The position numbers were made by a program, and so were the translations under genes. A stretch of DNA of 64,000 nucleotides from Arcicella gelida. Its GTDB lineage: Bacteria; Bacteroidota; Bacteroidia; Cytophagales; Spirosomataceae. Where the stretch lies: assembly GCF_034931025.1 (NCBI RefSeq), contig NZ_JAYGIL010000015.1:1-64000 (forward strand), in the 5' to 3' direction. Position 1 is the first letter of the stretch, and every line of letters begins with the position of its first letter. Below, in pieces: positions 24,917-33,428 of the stretch. Under the pieces are notes generated by a model. That model saw only the letters and a list, made by a program, of their open reading frames with translations. It was not told the DNA's origin and ran no database searches.

Positions 24917-25954
24917 TTATTGAAATACTAATTCTGACGTAACAGCTTTGTATTGATAAGTTTTGACAAAGTCTTCTTTTTTACCTTTGAAAGCTAAAAA
25001 ATCACGACAAACCTGAGCAATATTTTTAGCAGAAGTGCCTTTGTTTTGAATCGGCATTTGTCTTTCTAATTCTTCTTTATCGAAATAAGAATGTACTTTT
25101 TTGCCCAATGCCATACCAACATACACAGCCGATGAATATTGTGTGATGAATTCTTCGCAGTTCGCAATCATTGGGTTAATATTTCCAGAAGTATAAATCA
25201 ACGTTCCTTCAGGCGTATTTTCCTTGATTTCTGCTACCGCTCTTTCCATAATTTCGTTAGGGTGAAGTTTGAAGATGAGTTGTCTTCCAGCTGCTTTGGT
25301 TACACAATCTTTAATAAAGCCAATTCTATCTTCAGGTCTGAAACACTCTCTGCTATCAGATGTCGCTACAAGCACATAATTATGTAATGGAAAATCGTTT
25401 TCAAAATATTGTTCGCAATTATCAAAATTAGGAATACCTGTTACAAATATTTTGTTTGAATTAGTACCAATTTTGGTGAAGCGTTCTTTGTAGCCTTTCG
25501 AAGCAGCACAATAGATATCACAAAGATTTGAAGAGCCGTTTAAAGCAGTGCCAATTGCCCAATAGCGAGGAAGATTTAATTTTTTGATGATTTTACTGAA
25601 AAAGTTATACTCATCAACCATTCCTTCTTGTACCCAAATAGTTTTTCTTTGAAGTAGTCTATCAGGAATAATCATGTCAGAACAATAAACCACTAAATCA
25701 TATTGATTCTTTTTGGCTTTGTAATCCATTTGAAGTCCATTTTCAAGGCAAAACTTTTCAGAATTTGTTTTGAACTGACCAGATAAAACCGTTTTAGCTA
25801 AAAAATCAGTTTCATCAAGAACCCATTGTATAAAAGGAGAATCCACAAAAATTTGACTAAACCAACAATCATATTCAGGCAATTGCTTCGCAATTTGATG
25901 CATTTGAGTGGTTTGGTTGATTGAACCAGTGATGAATAATATCTTCTTTTGCAT
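24917..25954 (-). CDS. GT-B-like glycosyltransferase, possibly CMP-ulosonate dependent
   Basis: 345 aa, not assigned to a family with certainty. Features seen: a Rossmann-like N-terminus (KKILFITGSINQTTQMHQI), Glu110-Gly111 in WVQEGMVDE, His231-Pro232 in IFKLHPNE, and Ser274-Ser275 in QYSSAVYVG. The E-G, H-P and S-S motifs in this order are typical of bacterial sialyl-/polysialyltransferases and CDP-glycerol transferases, which share a fold. Being first in a cluster that ends with a CMP-sugar supply route, it may transfer that sugar to a surface glycan. No signal peptide. Confidence 0.6.
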   Translation of the reverse strand: MQKKILFITGSINQTTQMHQIAKQLPEYDCWFSQIFVDSPFIQWVLDETDFLAKTVLSGQFKTNSEKFCLENGLQMDYKAKKNQYDLVVYCSDMIIPDRLLQRKTIWVQEGMVDEYNFFSKIIKKLNLPRYWAIGTALNGSSNLCDIYCAASKGYKERFTKIGTNSNKIFVTGIPNFDNCEQYFENDFPLHNYVLVATSDSRECFRPEDRIGFIKDCVTKAAGRQLIFKLHPNEIMERAVAEIKENTPEGTLIYTSGNINPMIANCEEFITQYSSAVYVGMALGKKVHSYFDKEELERQMPIQNKGTSAKNIAQVCRDFLAFKGKKEDFVKTYQYKAVTSELVFQ

Positions 25955-26162
25955 AAATGATTTGTGTTGGATTTAAAACAAAATTATCAAGCAAGTATTA
26001 GGTTAATATTATCTTGAAATTAAGTATTTGGTAAGTTTTCAAGATAATCAACGCAATTATAAATTCATGTGGTCAGTCAAATGTAAAGTAAAGTTACTGA
26101 TTAGTGACCAAAATTGTTCATTCATAGCTTTTGATATAGCTATTTAGCATGAAAAAGGCTCA

Positions 26163-28727
26163 TTAAAAATCAAAACGCATTCTAAATCTTATCGTTGGAC
26201 TGGCACTTACATTTGGGTTTTCCAAGTAACTCAAACGCTTTACCAAGTCTAGTCTTAATACTTTAAAAATATTTTCAATACCAAAACTTACTTCCATATA
26301 AGGTTTCTTCTCTAATGAAAACGTACTTGGTTTGCCATTTTCATCGGTAGGTAGTACCATTAATCCATTTTCAGCAGTTGCTTTGTTTTGGTCGCTGAGT
26401 TTTCCAATCAAACCTTTAAAAGTAATTACTTCTCTTAGTTTCAATTTTCTGATTAGCGGTAATTTGTTGAAAATGAATCCATTAAAATGATGGTCGATAA
26501 ATAAAGCCCCGTACTGGTCACTCACAAATTCTAAGAAATTCATTAAGTTATAGGCTTCTGGCTGATAAGCATAAGTTTGGTTGGCTCTATGAATTGTCAA
26601 CAAAGCAAAAGGTAAAGGATTAAACGTTTTACCGCCTTCTAAAGCTACATCTGTATAACCAATTGGTGGAATGTAAATTCTTTTCTGAGCATAAGCCACT
26701 AGTCGATGAAAATTGTACTGACCATCCAACAATCCTTTCACGCCCAAGGTATATCTAATTTGGAAAGACGGATACTTATTAATTATCGGGATACGATAAT
26801 TTTTTCCTTGATAAAACTGTTCGTTTGGTGCATACCTTAGCCCAATCATTAATTCGCTACTGATGATTTCTGGAATACTTTTTAGTGTGCCATCATTTTG
26901 TAAAGTATTGAAATACAAAGAACCAGTAGGCGTTTGGCGAATATTTTTGAAATTAATATTGACCGATAAACCTGTTTTTGATTCATTCAAATAATCAAGA
27001 TTGAGTACTTTATTGTAGGTCATTTTATTATTCTGACCTCTTTTGAAAGAAAGTAAAAAGTTATCTTCCTGCACAAATTGTAATTCTTGTCCTGGAATTT
27101 TGATTTCATTTTGATACGAAATTCTAAAATGTTTGATGGGATAAGTATAAGTATTATGGTCGGTTAAGGAGAAGGTTGCCGAGGCAAAATACTTATAACG
27201 TTCATCTCTAAAACCATAAGCGGCATAAGTTTCAAAAGCCATACGTTCACTAAAAGTTGGCGTTGTTCTTCCGCCAATTCTAGCCCTAAATCCTTCAATC
27301 GGGTTGAAACTGTAAAAAGTATTGACGGGGCCAATCTCAAAACCTCCCATTGGTTTGTAACCTTCTAGTAGAAAAGTTGCCGTGTTCATTACTCTTTGGA
27401 AGGCAGGTACTTTTTTTACACTGTCCACCATCGAATAAATGCCCAATTCTTTGCTTGATAAAGAATGGTGGCGTGCTTGTTCCCAGAAAGCATCATCCCG
27501 TTTTTCGGCATCTTTTTGAATGTCAGTTTTTAAGCCTTCAAAAATATTTTTTTCAATCGTTTTATTAATTACATAGTCTTTATACGACACACTCCTTTGC
27601 CCGAAAAGTCCCATGCCATTTTCTTTTTTGAGGAGGTTGAATTCAATCGCTAAATCATCTTTAGTTAGCATCAAGCCTTCGTTTTCAATAAAATCATATT
27701 CTTGCGAAACCCGTAAATCTGTTACAAAATTCACATTAATGTCTTTCGAAAAACCCATTTGTACTTTTCTAATCGCATAGCTTGAATCTAAAGAAATAAG
27801 CATTGTTCCTTGAAAAAGCTGGTCGTTTGAATTTCTTGGAGAAAAGCCTAAATTCACACATTTTGTCCCTTTAAATTCTGTGGTGTCGATAATCACGTAA
27901 CGATAAAATTGCGGAGCAACGGGAGCGGTTGGACCTAAAAATTGCGTAGCTAAGAGTAAAATATTGTTGTCATAAACATTTACGTCTTGATAAAGTGCTT
28001 CTAAATATAGCTTAATGCCATTGTTATCCACATAATTTCCCAAGCCCGTCATTTTTTCACCTTTTATTATCTCCTTTTTATTTTCAGGTAATTTTCTGAA
28101 ATAAACGTCAGAAATAGTTTCCTTCAAATACATCGGCAAATTGACTTTCCCCGTGATTTGAGAAGTATCTAAATGGTTAAAAACGAAGTCGAACTTTCTG
28201 AGGGAACGTTTATTCCTAAACTTTTCAGAAACATTACTTAAATCAAATTCTAATTTTTCGTACTTGTTGTATTGATAAAAATCTAGGGATTCTTTTCTGT
28301 TTTGGGCTTTATGGTCAATTACTTTTCTGATTAATACAACTGCAGGATTATCTTTATTTCGGTAGCGGTCTTTTTTGCCTTTTACGGTTACTTCTTGTAA
28401 ATCAGTGTTTTGTGTTTTGAGTTTAAAAGTTATAGAAACAATTTTTCCGCCATCTATTTCTCTTACTTCAGGCGAATATCCTACAAAAGCGACTCTAAGG
28501 GTGGGTTTTAATTGAGGGGTTTCTAAATAAAAACTACCGTTCATATCGGTCTGAGTACCTTGTTTAGTACCCATAATACTAATGTTTACAAAGGGTAAAG
28601 TTTCTCCAGTTTTAGCATCTATAACTTTGCCTTTGATTCTGGTAGTCTGTGCAAAAACCGGGCTAACAGCAAATACTAATAGTGTTAAGACAGAGTAAAT
28701 TTTGAGTATTTTGAAATATGCACTCAT
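26163..28727 (-). CDS. DUF5686 outer-membrane protein with carboxypeptidase-regulatory-like domain
   Basis: 854 aa. Signal peptide (to about residue 26, FAVSPVFAQ), then a CarboxypepD_reg-like beta-sandwich (IKGKVIDAKTGETLPFVNIS, residues 30-110), then a long DUF5686 region rich in amphipathic beta strands and ending in aromatic RMRFDF, as expected of an outer-membrane barrel. Function unknown; no TonB plug domain was recognised. It is transcribed alone, and its start diverges from the phosphatase-like gene at 29014. Confidence 0.88.
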   Translation of the reverse strand: MSAYFKILKIYSVLTLLVFAVSPVFAQTTRIKGKVIDAKTGETLPFVNISIMGTKQGTQTDMNGSFYLETPQLKPTLRVAFVGYSPEVREIDGGKIVSITFKLKTQNTDLQEVTVKGKKDRYRNKDNPAVVLIRKVIDHKAQNRKESLDFYQYNKYEKLEFDLSNVSEKFRNKRSLRKFDFVFNHLDTSQITGKVNLPMYLKETISDVYFRKLPENKKEIIKGEKMTGLGNYVDNNGIKLYLEALYQDVNVYDNNILLLATQFLGPTAPVAPQFYRYVIIDTTEFKGTKCVNLGFSPRNSNDQLFQGTMLISLDSSYAIRKVQMGFSKDINVNFVTDLRVSQEYDFIENEGLMLTKDDLAIEFNLLKKENGMGLFGQRSVSYKDYVINKTIEKNIFEGLKTDIQKDAEKRDDAFWEQARHHSLSSKELGIYSMVDSVKKVPAFQRVMNTATFLLEGYKPMGGFEIGPVNTFYSFNPIEGFRARIGGRTTPTFSERMAFETYAAYGFRDERYKYFASATFSLTDHNTYTYPIKHFRISYQNEIKIPGQELQFVQEDNFLLSFKRGQNNKMTYNKVLNLDYLNESKTGLSVNINFKNIRQTPTGSLYFNTLQNDGTLKSIPEIISSELMIGLRYAPNEQFYQGKNYRIPIINKYPSFQIRYTLGVKGLLDGQYNFHRLVAYAQKRIYIPPIGYTDVALEGGKTFNPLPFALLTIHRANQTYAYQPEAYNLMNFLEFVSDQYGALFIDHHFNGFIFNKLPLIRKLKLREVITFKGLIGKLSDQNKATAENGLMVLPTDENGKPSTFSLEKKPYMEVSFGIENIFKVLRLDLVKRLSYLENPNVSASPTIRFRMRFDF

Positions 28728-29013
28728 TATAATTTTATGATTAAAATAAAGCAGTGAAGTACTTTTTGTACTCCTTTATTAAGCTGTTTGAAAAAATCAC
28801 TTGGCTTTCCTATAGAAGCGTATCAAAAAAAAGGAAAACAAAGTTCCTAGATGATTTTAGAAGAGCGGCTAATTAATATTTATATAATATTGCCTCAAAA
28901 GTAATAACTTATAATTAATATTTCAGTAACTGTTTGGCTGTTTGAAATGTCTATTTTTGATTCCCTTATATTTTACAAGCAGACAACCATTAGTGTTGTT
29001 AAAAAACAAGAGA

Positions 29014-30192
29014 ATGAATATTTTACCAAGTGCTTCAACCATGATAAAACTAATGGTAAGCGATTATGTATTTCAACTAAGAAAAATTTTGTTAGTTTTT
29101 CCACGGAAACTGTCAAATGGACTTATTTTAACGGTTTTTGCACTATTGTTTTTTCAACAGGAAATGTATGCTCAACATAAAACGGAGCATGTTTTTTTGA
29201 TTACAACCGATGGTTTCCGTTGGGAAGAAGTTTTTGGCGGTGTTGACTCTGTGTTATTGAACAGTAAAGAATACACCAAAAATAAAGATAGAGTAAAACA
29301 AAATTTTTGGTCGGATACAGCAGAAATCAGTCGCAAAAAAATCATGCCTTTTGTTTGGAATACAATGGCAAAACAAGGACAACTTTATGGAAACCGTTGG
29401 GCAGGAAATAAAGTAAATGTAAAAAATCCGTACTGGTTTTCGTATCCGGGCTATAACGAAATCTTGACGGGTTATGCCGACGAAAAAGTAAATTCAAACG
29501 ATAAAATTTTGAATGAAAATACCACCGTTTTAGAGTTTTTGAACAATCAACCAAAGTATAAAGGAAAAGTAGCGGCATATTCTACTTGGGATGTTTTTCC
29601 CTACATTATCAATGAAAAAAGAAGTGGAATTCCAGTAAATTCTGGTAAAGAATTGGTTGAAGGAAATCTGACAGAAAAAGAAAAAATATTGAATGAAATA
29701 CAAAGTACGTATCCAAGTTTAGCCAGCGACCGTCACGATTTTATTACTTATTATTTGGCAAAAGAATACATTAAGAAAAATCAACCAAGCGTTTTCTTTT
29801 TATCTTTTGATGAAACGGACGAATTTGCTCATGAAGCAAAATATGATGAATACCTTTTTGCAGCCAATACTGTGGATAAGTTTGTAGGTGATTTATGGAA
29901 TTACTGCCAAAGCAACCCAAAATACAAAGACAAAACGACCATTATTTTAACGACCGACCACGGAAGAGGAAACAAAATCAAAAGCCAGTGGACAAGTCAT
30001 GGACAAAAAGTACCCGATTGTTATGAAATTTGGTTTGGTGTAATTGGACCAGATACACCAGCTTTGGGCGAAATCAAAACCGAAGGACAGTATTTTCAAA
30101 ACCAAATTGCGAAGACTTTAGCGAAATTTTTAGGCTACGATTTTCAGAATGGAAAGGAAATTGGAGAAGTTATTAAACAAACAATGAAGTAG
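29014..30192 (+). CDS. Exported alkaline phosphatase superfamily hydrolase
   Basis: About 392 aa from ATG at 29014; ATGs at 29041 and 29053 and a TTG at 28942 are alternatives, so the start is uncertain. A signal peptide ends near QEMYAQ. Metal and catalytic features: TTDGFRWEEVF, a candidate nucleophile Ser in FSYPGYNEILTG, DETDEFAH, TTDHGRGN and SHG. The layout matches the NPP/phosphonoacetate hydrolase side of the superfamily, with Ser in place of Thr. It lies beside phosphonate genes and may release phosphate or cleave a phosphonate or phosphodiester in the periplasm; this is inferred. Confidence 0.8.
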   Translation: MNILPSASTMIKLMVSDYVFQLRKILLVFPRKLSNGLILTVFALLFFQQEMYAQHKTEHVFLITTDGFRWEEVFGGVDSVLLNSKEYTKNKDRVKQNFWSDTAEISRKKIMPFVWNTMAKQGQLYGNRWAGNKVNVKNPYWFSYPGYNEILTGYADEKVNSNDKILNENTTVLEFLNNQPKYKGKVAAYSTWDVFPYIINEKRSGIPVNSGKELVEGNLTEKEKILNEIQSTYPSLASDRHDFITYYLAKEYIKKNQPSVFFLSFDETDEFAHEAKYDEYLFAANTVDKFVGDLWNYCQSNPKYKDKTTIILTTDHGRGNKIKSQWTSHGQKVPDCYEIWFGVIGPDTPALGEIKTEGQYFQNQIAKTLAKFLGYDFQNGKEIGEVIKQTMK

Positions 30193-30220
30193 TACACTAT
30201 TTATTGAAATAGTAATGTAA

Positions 30221-30258
30221 AAATAGGTTGAGATTAAATTCTCAACCTATTTTTTTTT
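30221..30258. terminator. Bidirectional intrinsic terminator
   Basis: AAATAGGTTGAGA (30221-30233) pairs perfectly with 30240-30252 around a 6-nt loop. The stem is followed on the plus strand by a run of T to 30258 and on the minus strand by a mostly T-rich stretch. It separates the convergent phosphatase-like and lipoprotein genes. Confidence 0.9.
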
Positions 30259-30289
30259 GATTAATTATTTTAAACCGAATTGCATTAGT

Positions 30290-30745
30290 CTAGTCTTTGT
30301 AAAACTCATAATGTAAAGTAAAATCACCAAAGTTCTCATCAGCTTTAATTTTGGCAGTTGCGATTAAATTTTGAGGTTGACCAGTTACGAAATCAAGCAA
30401 TCTGAGTTTTTGTTTATAGATTACTTTATCTAAAGTAAACGTTACAACCACTTCATTTCTATTGCTACTACTTGTTTCTTTGATGCTATCAATAAAAGTT
30501 TTTTCTACGACTGAATCATCAATTTCTTTTGTGTAAATAGGTACAGTTTTTTGAAAAGAATCTAAGGTAATAATCTCTTTCTTATCACTGGGTACTTGTT
30601 TCCCATTAATATCAGTATAAAGTAGTCGCCAAGATTTAAGAAAGCTCAACTCAACTGGATAAGTACAGCCACAATTCTCAGAGCCGCACGAGCTAATAAA
30701 AAATATGCTAGAAAGTAGCAACAGGAGTAAAGATGTTTTTTTCAT
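30290..30745 (-). CDS. Small lipoprotein of unknown function
   Basis: 151 aa. A lipoprotein signal peptide (MKKTSLLLLLLSSIFFISSC) places Cys20 as the lipidated residue. The next residues GSENCGCTYP contain two more Cys. The remainder is predicted beta-rich (FLKSWRLLYTDINGK, then alternating strands), reminiscent of small calycin/lipocalin-like lipoproteins, without a firm match. No function can be given. It is convergent with the phosphatase-like gene and upstream-adjacent to the FAD oxidoreductase with a 173-bp gap. Confidence 0.75.
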   Translation of the reverse strand: MKKTSLLLLLLSSIFFISSCGSENCGCTYPVELSFLKSWRLLYTDINGKQVPSDKKEIITLDSFQKTVPIYTKEIDDSVVEKTFIDSIKETSSSNRNEVVVTFTLDKVIYKQKLRLLDFVTGQPQNLIATAKIKADENFGDFTLHYEFYKD

Positions 30746-30918
30746 GTAATTGTTTGTTAAAGGTTTAAATACTTGTTTTAAATTAGATGATGTTCATTTA
30801 CTGTGATAAAAATACTAAGAATAGCCAATAGTTGGGCAATCTTGAGATAATAAAAAAAATATAACATTAGCAAAGGAAGTCATCATCAACAAATAGTCCA
30901 TTTAACAAATATTCAAAA

Positions 30919-32067
30919 TCAAAAAATCTCCTCAACACGTTTACGGCTATAACCTGCCGCCGTCGTCATGCCTTTTCCGCCGATGCCTGTTGAAATAAAA
31001 ATTTTATCTTCAATTTGATACTCATAAGAACCGCCGTCTGCCGTTTGTGAATAATAACCAGCCCAATAATTCTGAATTTTCCAGTTCGGCAAAGCCATTA
31101 TTCTTTTGGCTTCTTTCAGGATTAAATCGTTGATATTCATATCAATTCCTAAAGGCAATTTGGCATTTTCGTCCACATCAGCGTACTCATGCGAGTCGCC
31201 AATGATGATAGAGCCATTCAAAGCCTGTTTAAACAAAATATGAATGCCCCATTCTTTATAAGGCTTTTGCCATTCAGGCGTTTGTAAATGCTGGTAGGAA
31301 TTACAAGATTTAAAACTATCGTAACGGCGAATCGAAAGCCCTGATAAAATATTGCCGTTCAGTTTTACTTCTGGTAACGGATAAGTCTGCATCATATTCA
31401 GTTTACAGACTTTCATCCCACTTTGGTTGAAAATTTCTGGAAACAAAATTTTAAATTCATGTCCGTTACAAATGGCTACTTTATCAGCAAATATTTTTTG
31501 GTTCGTAGCCGTACTTACTACACAAATGCCATTTTTGATTTCGCAGTTGATAACAGCCGTATTGTTCATAAATACCAAACCAAAATCTTGTATCAACATT
31601 TGGCGAACTCGATGCACCATCGTTCTAGGCTCAACCGATACTTCGTCAGGGAAGAATAAACCGCCTTTATAATATTCAGAATTGAGGTTGGGAAAGCGTT
31701 CATAACATGATTTTCTGGAAAGTAGGGTAGAAGAGTACTCTCTGATTTTGAACAAAGCTTTGGCTTCTTCTAAAAGTACCATTTCCTCATCGTCGGAAGC
31801 GAAGTAATAAGTACCATTTTGGCGAGCCGTAATATCAAATTTTGCTTGGATTTTTTTATAAATTCCCAAAGATTCACGACCGTACTCAAACCAAGTATCC
31901 AAAGCTTGTCCAGAAGGTACAACTTGCCCGAAATTTCTAACAGTTGCTTCAATCGGTTCAGAATCTTTGTCGATTAGTAATACAGATTTTCCTTGTGATA
32001 GAGCGTGATAAGCATGAAAAGTACCAACATTTCCTGCTCCGATAACGATTAAATCATATTTGTTCAT
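30919..32067 (-). CDS. TIGR03364-type FAD-dependent oxidoreductase (phosphonate-associated)
   Basis: 382 aa. An N-terminal FAD-binding GAGNVG motif (residues 10-15) with the ADP-binding acidic end IDKDSEP, and a DAO-like fold ending in ISTGIGGKGMTTAAGYS. The sequence agrees with the DadA-like TIGR03364 family, whose genes typically sit with 2-aminoethylphosphonate degradation genes; a studied branch oxidises N-alkylated aminoethylphosphonates to phosphonoacetaldehyde. Cytoplasmic, no signal peptide. The phosphonatase-like HAD gene lies upstream on the same strand, separated by 330 bp, which supports consecutive reactions. The substrate is inferred. Confidence 0.82.
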   Translation of the reverse strand: MNKYDLIVIGAGNVGTFHAYHALSQGKSVLLIDKDSEPIEATVRNFGQVVPSGQALDTWFEYGRESLGIYKKIQAKFDITARQNGTYYFASDDEEMVLLEEAKALFKIREYSSTLLSRKSCYERFPNLNSEYYKGGLFFPDEVSVEPRTMVHRVRQMLIQDFGLVFMNNTAVINCEIKNGICVVSTATNQKIFADKVAICNGHEFKILFPEIFNQSGMKVCKLNMMQTYPLPEVKLNGNILSGLSIRRYDSFKSCNSYQHLQTPEWQKPYKEWGIHILFKQALNGSIIIGDSHEYADVDENAKLPLGIDMNINDLILKEAKRIMALPNWKIQNYWAGYYSQTADGGSYEYQIEDKIFISTGIGGKGMTTAAGYSRKRVEEIF

Positions 32068-32397
32068 AAAGTGGTTTGTGCAAAGAAGATTGTTTTAATT
32101 GTGAGTTAGTGATTGAGTGATTTTACATAAACTTGCTGCTGTAGTAATCTTTGTATTTGCCCTTCTCAAAATGTTTTTAAAATTCATATTTTGTTGTAAT
32201 GGCAACCGCAAGGGTTTGCCGCTACTTTTTAGGTTTAAAAGCAGTTTTCTTTCTTGTCGATTATTGTTCAAATAAAATGGGCAGTTCTAAATGTTTTTAC
32301 AATACTAAGGTTTAATTATCAATCACTTATAAAAATAAAAAATCCGAATGAAAGACGATTTTAAATGTTCTCAAAGCTGACAGCTCAGAGCTATCAG
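32068..32397. repeat. Gap with three unrelated short repeat families, no gene
   Basis: This 330-bp gap between the FAD oxidoreductase and the HAD gene holds GTGAGTTAGTGATTGAGTG at about 32100 (family also at 19456 and 52648). It also holds GGCAACCGCAAGGGTTTGCC with GCTAC at 32201-32225 (family also at 20505). Near 32374-32400 it has a small inverted repeat of AGCTGACAGCTCAGAGCTA type. No ORF or promoter could be supported. Confidence 0.7.
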
Positions 32398-33180
32398 CTA
32401 CAATAGAAAATTAAGTTTTTTCAAGAAAGGGAAATCCATTTTATCTTCTGTTTTTTCTTTTTGAAGATTTTCAATGATGTCTTTGATGTCCGAAACTTTG
32501 TTTAACAACCCATCATTTCTATGGATACTCAATTGTTGGCGAGTATGAGTGCCGTTGGTTACTCCCAAAGACATTCTACAACCAGCACGCACACCAGATT
32601 TTAAATCCGAAGGCGTATCACCAATATTGATTACTTTTTGCGAATCATTTACTTGAAGTATTTGCATCGCTTTCTGAATCATCAAAGGTTCAGGGCGACC
32701 TTTCAGTACTTCGTCAGATGCGATAGATACTTGAATTAAGGTGTTTGCATTACCAGCATAATTGGCGTTGAGTCCGTCTAACCAACCTAATTTTTGTAAA
32801 ATAATATTGGTTACTTTTCTGTAAAAACCTGTTGTCAAAGCAATTTTTATCTGTTTATTTTTCAGATAATCAAAAATTTCTAAACAACCATCTGTTGGAA
32901 AAATGTCATTATTTAGATAATGATTTTCCAAAATTTCGCAGAAAACATGATATGAATTATTTACGAATTCACGTAAATCTGGATGATTGTCGCCAATCAT
33001 TTCAGACCATAATAACTCAAAAACATATTTTTTAGAATATCCCTGTAGTGCCAAAACACGTTCTGGAGAAACGGTTAGACCTGTTTGTGTAGCGGCTTCT
33101 ATAAAGCATTTTTCTACTTCATGATGGTCTTGAACGGTAGTTCCAGCCATATCAAAAACGACTAATTCAATAAGTGACAT
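32398..33180 (-). CDS. Phosphonatase-like HAD hydrolase (TIGR03351 type)
   Basis: 260 aa. HAD motif I is FDMAGTTVQD (nucleophile Asp10, Ala at +2 as in phosphonatases). The cap region has GYSKK with Gly47 and Lys50 in the register of the Schiff-base lysine of PhnX (GxxK). Motif II is LTTGFY and motif IV is INIGDTPSDLKSGVRAG. PhnX cleaves phosphonoacetaldehyde to acetaldehyde and phosphate; this related family is usually called phosphonatase-like. The retained Lys argues for true C-P bond cleavage. It is divergent from the DUF5690 permease gene with a 248-bp shared upstream region. Confidence 0.85.
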   Translation of the reverse strand: MSLIELVVFDMAGTTVQDHHEVEKCFIEAATQTGLTVSPERVLALQGYSKKYVFELLWSEMIGDNHPDLREFVNNSYHVFCEILENHYLNNDIFPTDGCLEIFDYLKNKQIKIALTTGFYRKVTNIILQKLGWLDGLNANYAGNANTLIQVSIASDEVLKGRPEPLMIQKAMQILQVNDSQKVINIGDTPSDLKSGVRAGCRMSLGVTNGTHTRQQLSIHRNDGLLNKVSDIKDIIENLQKEKTEDKMDFPFLKKLNFLL

Positions 33181-33428
33181 TTGCTTTTTGATTTAATAAT
33201 AACAAGCATTTTAAGACAGTATTATAATGCTATTTTCTCAGGTTCGAGATGTTATTTTTCTTTTGAGTCAAAGATAATTACTCTCATTTTAAGCATAGGT
33301 TAAATCTTGATTAAGGCTTTGTAAAGTGTTGATTTGTAGGCTTTTTTGTTTGTAATGTTGTGACAAAAAATCTTCTTTTGGATCACTCTTGGAGTACAAG
33401 AATGCTTTATTAGAAGTGTTTTTCATTC

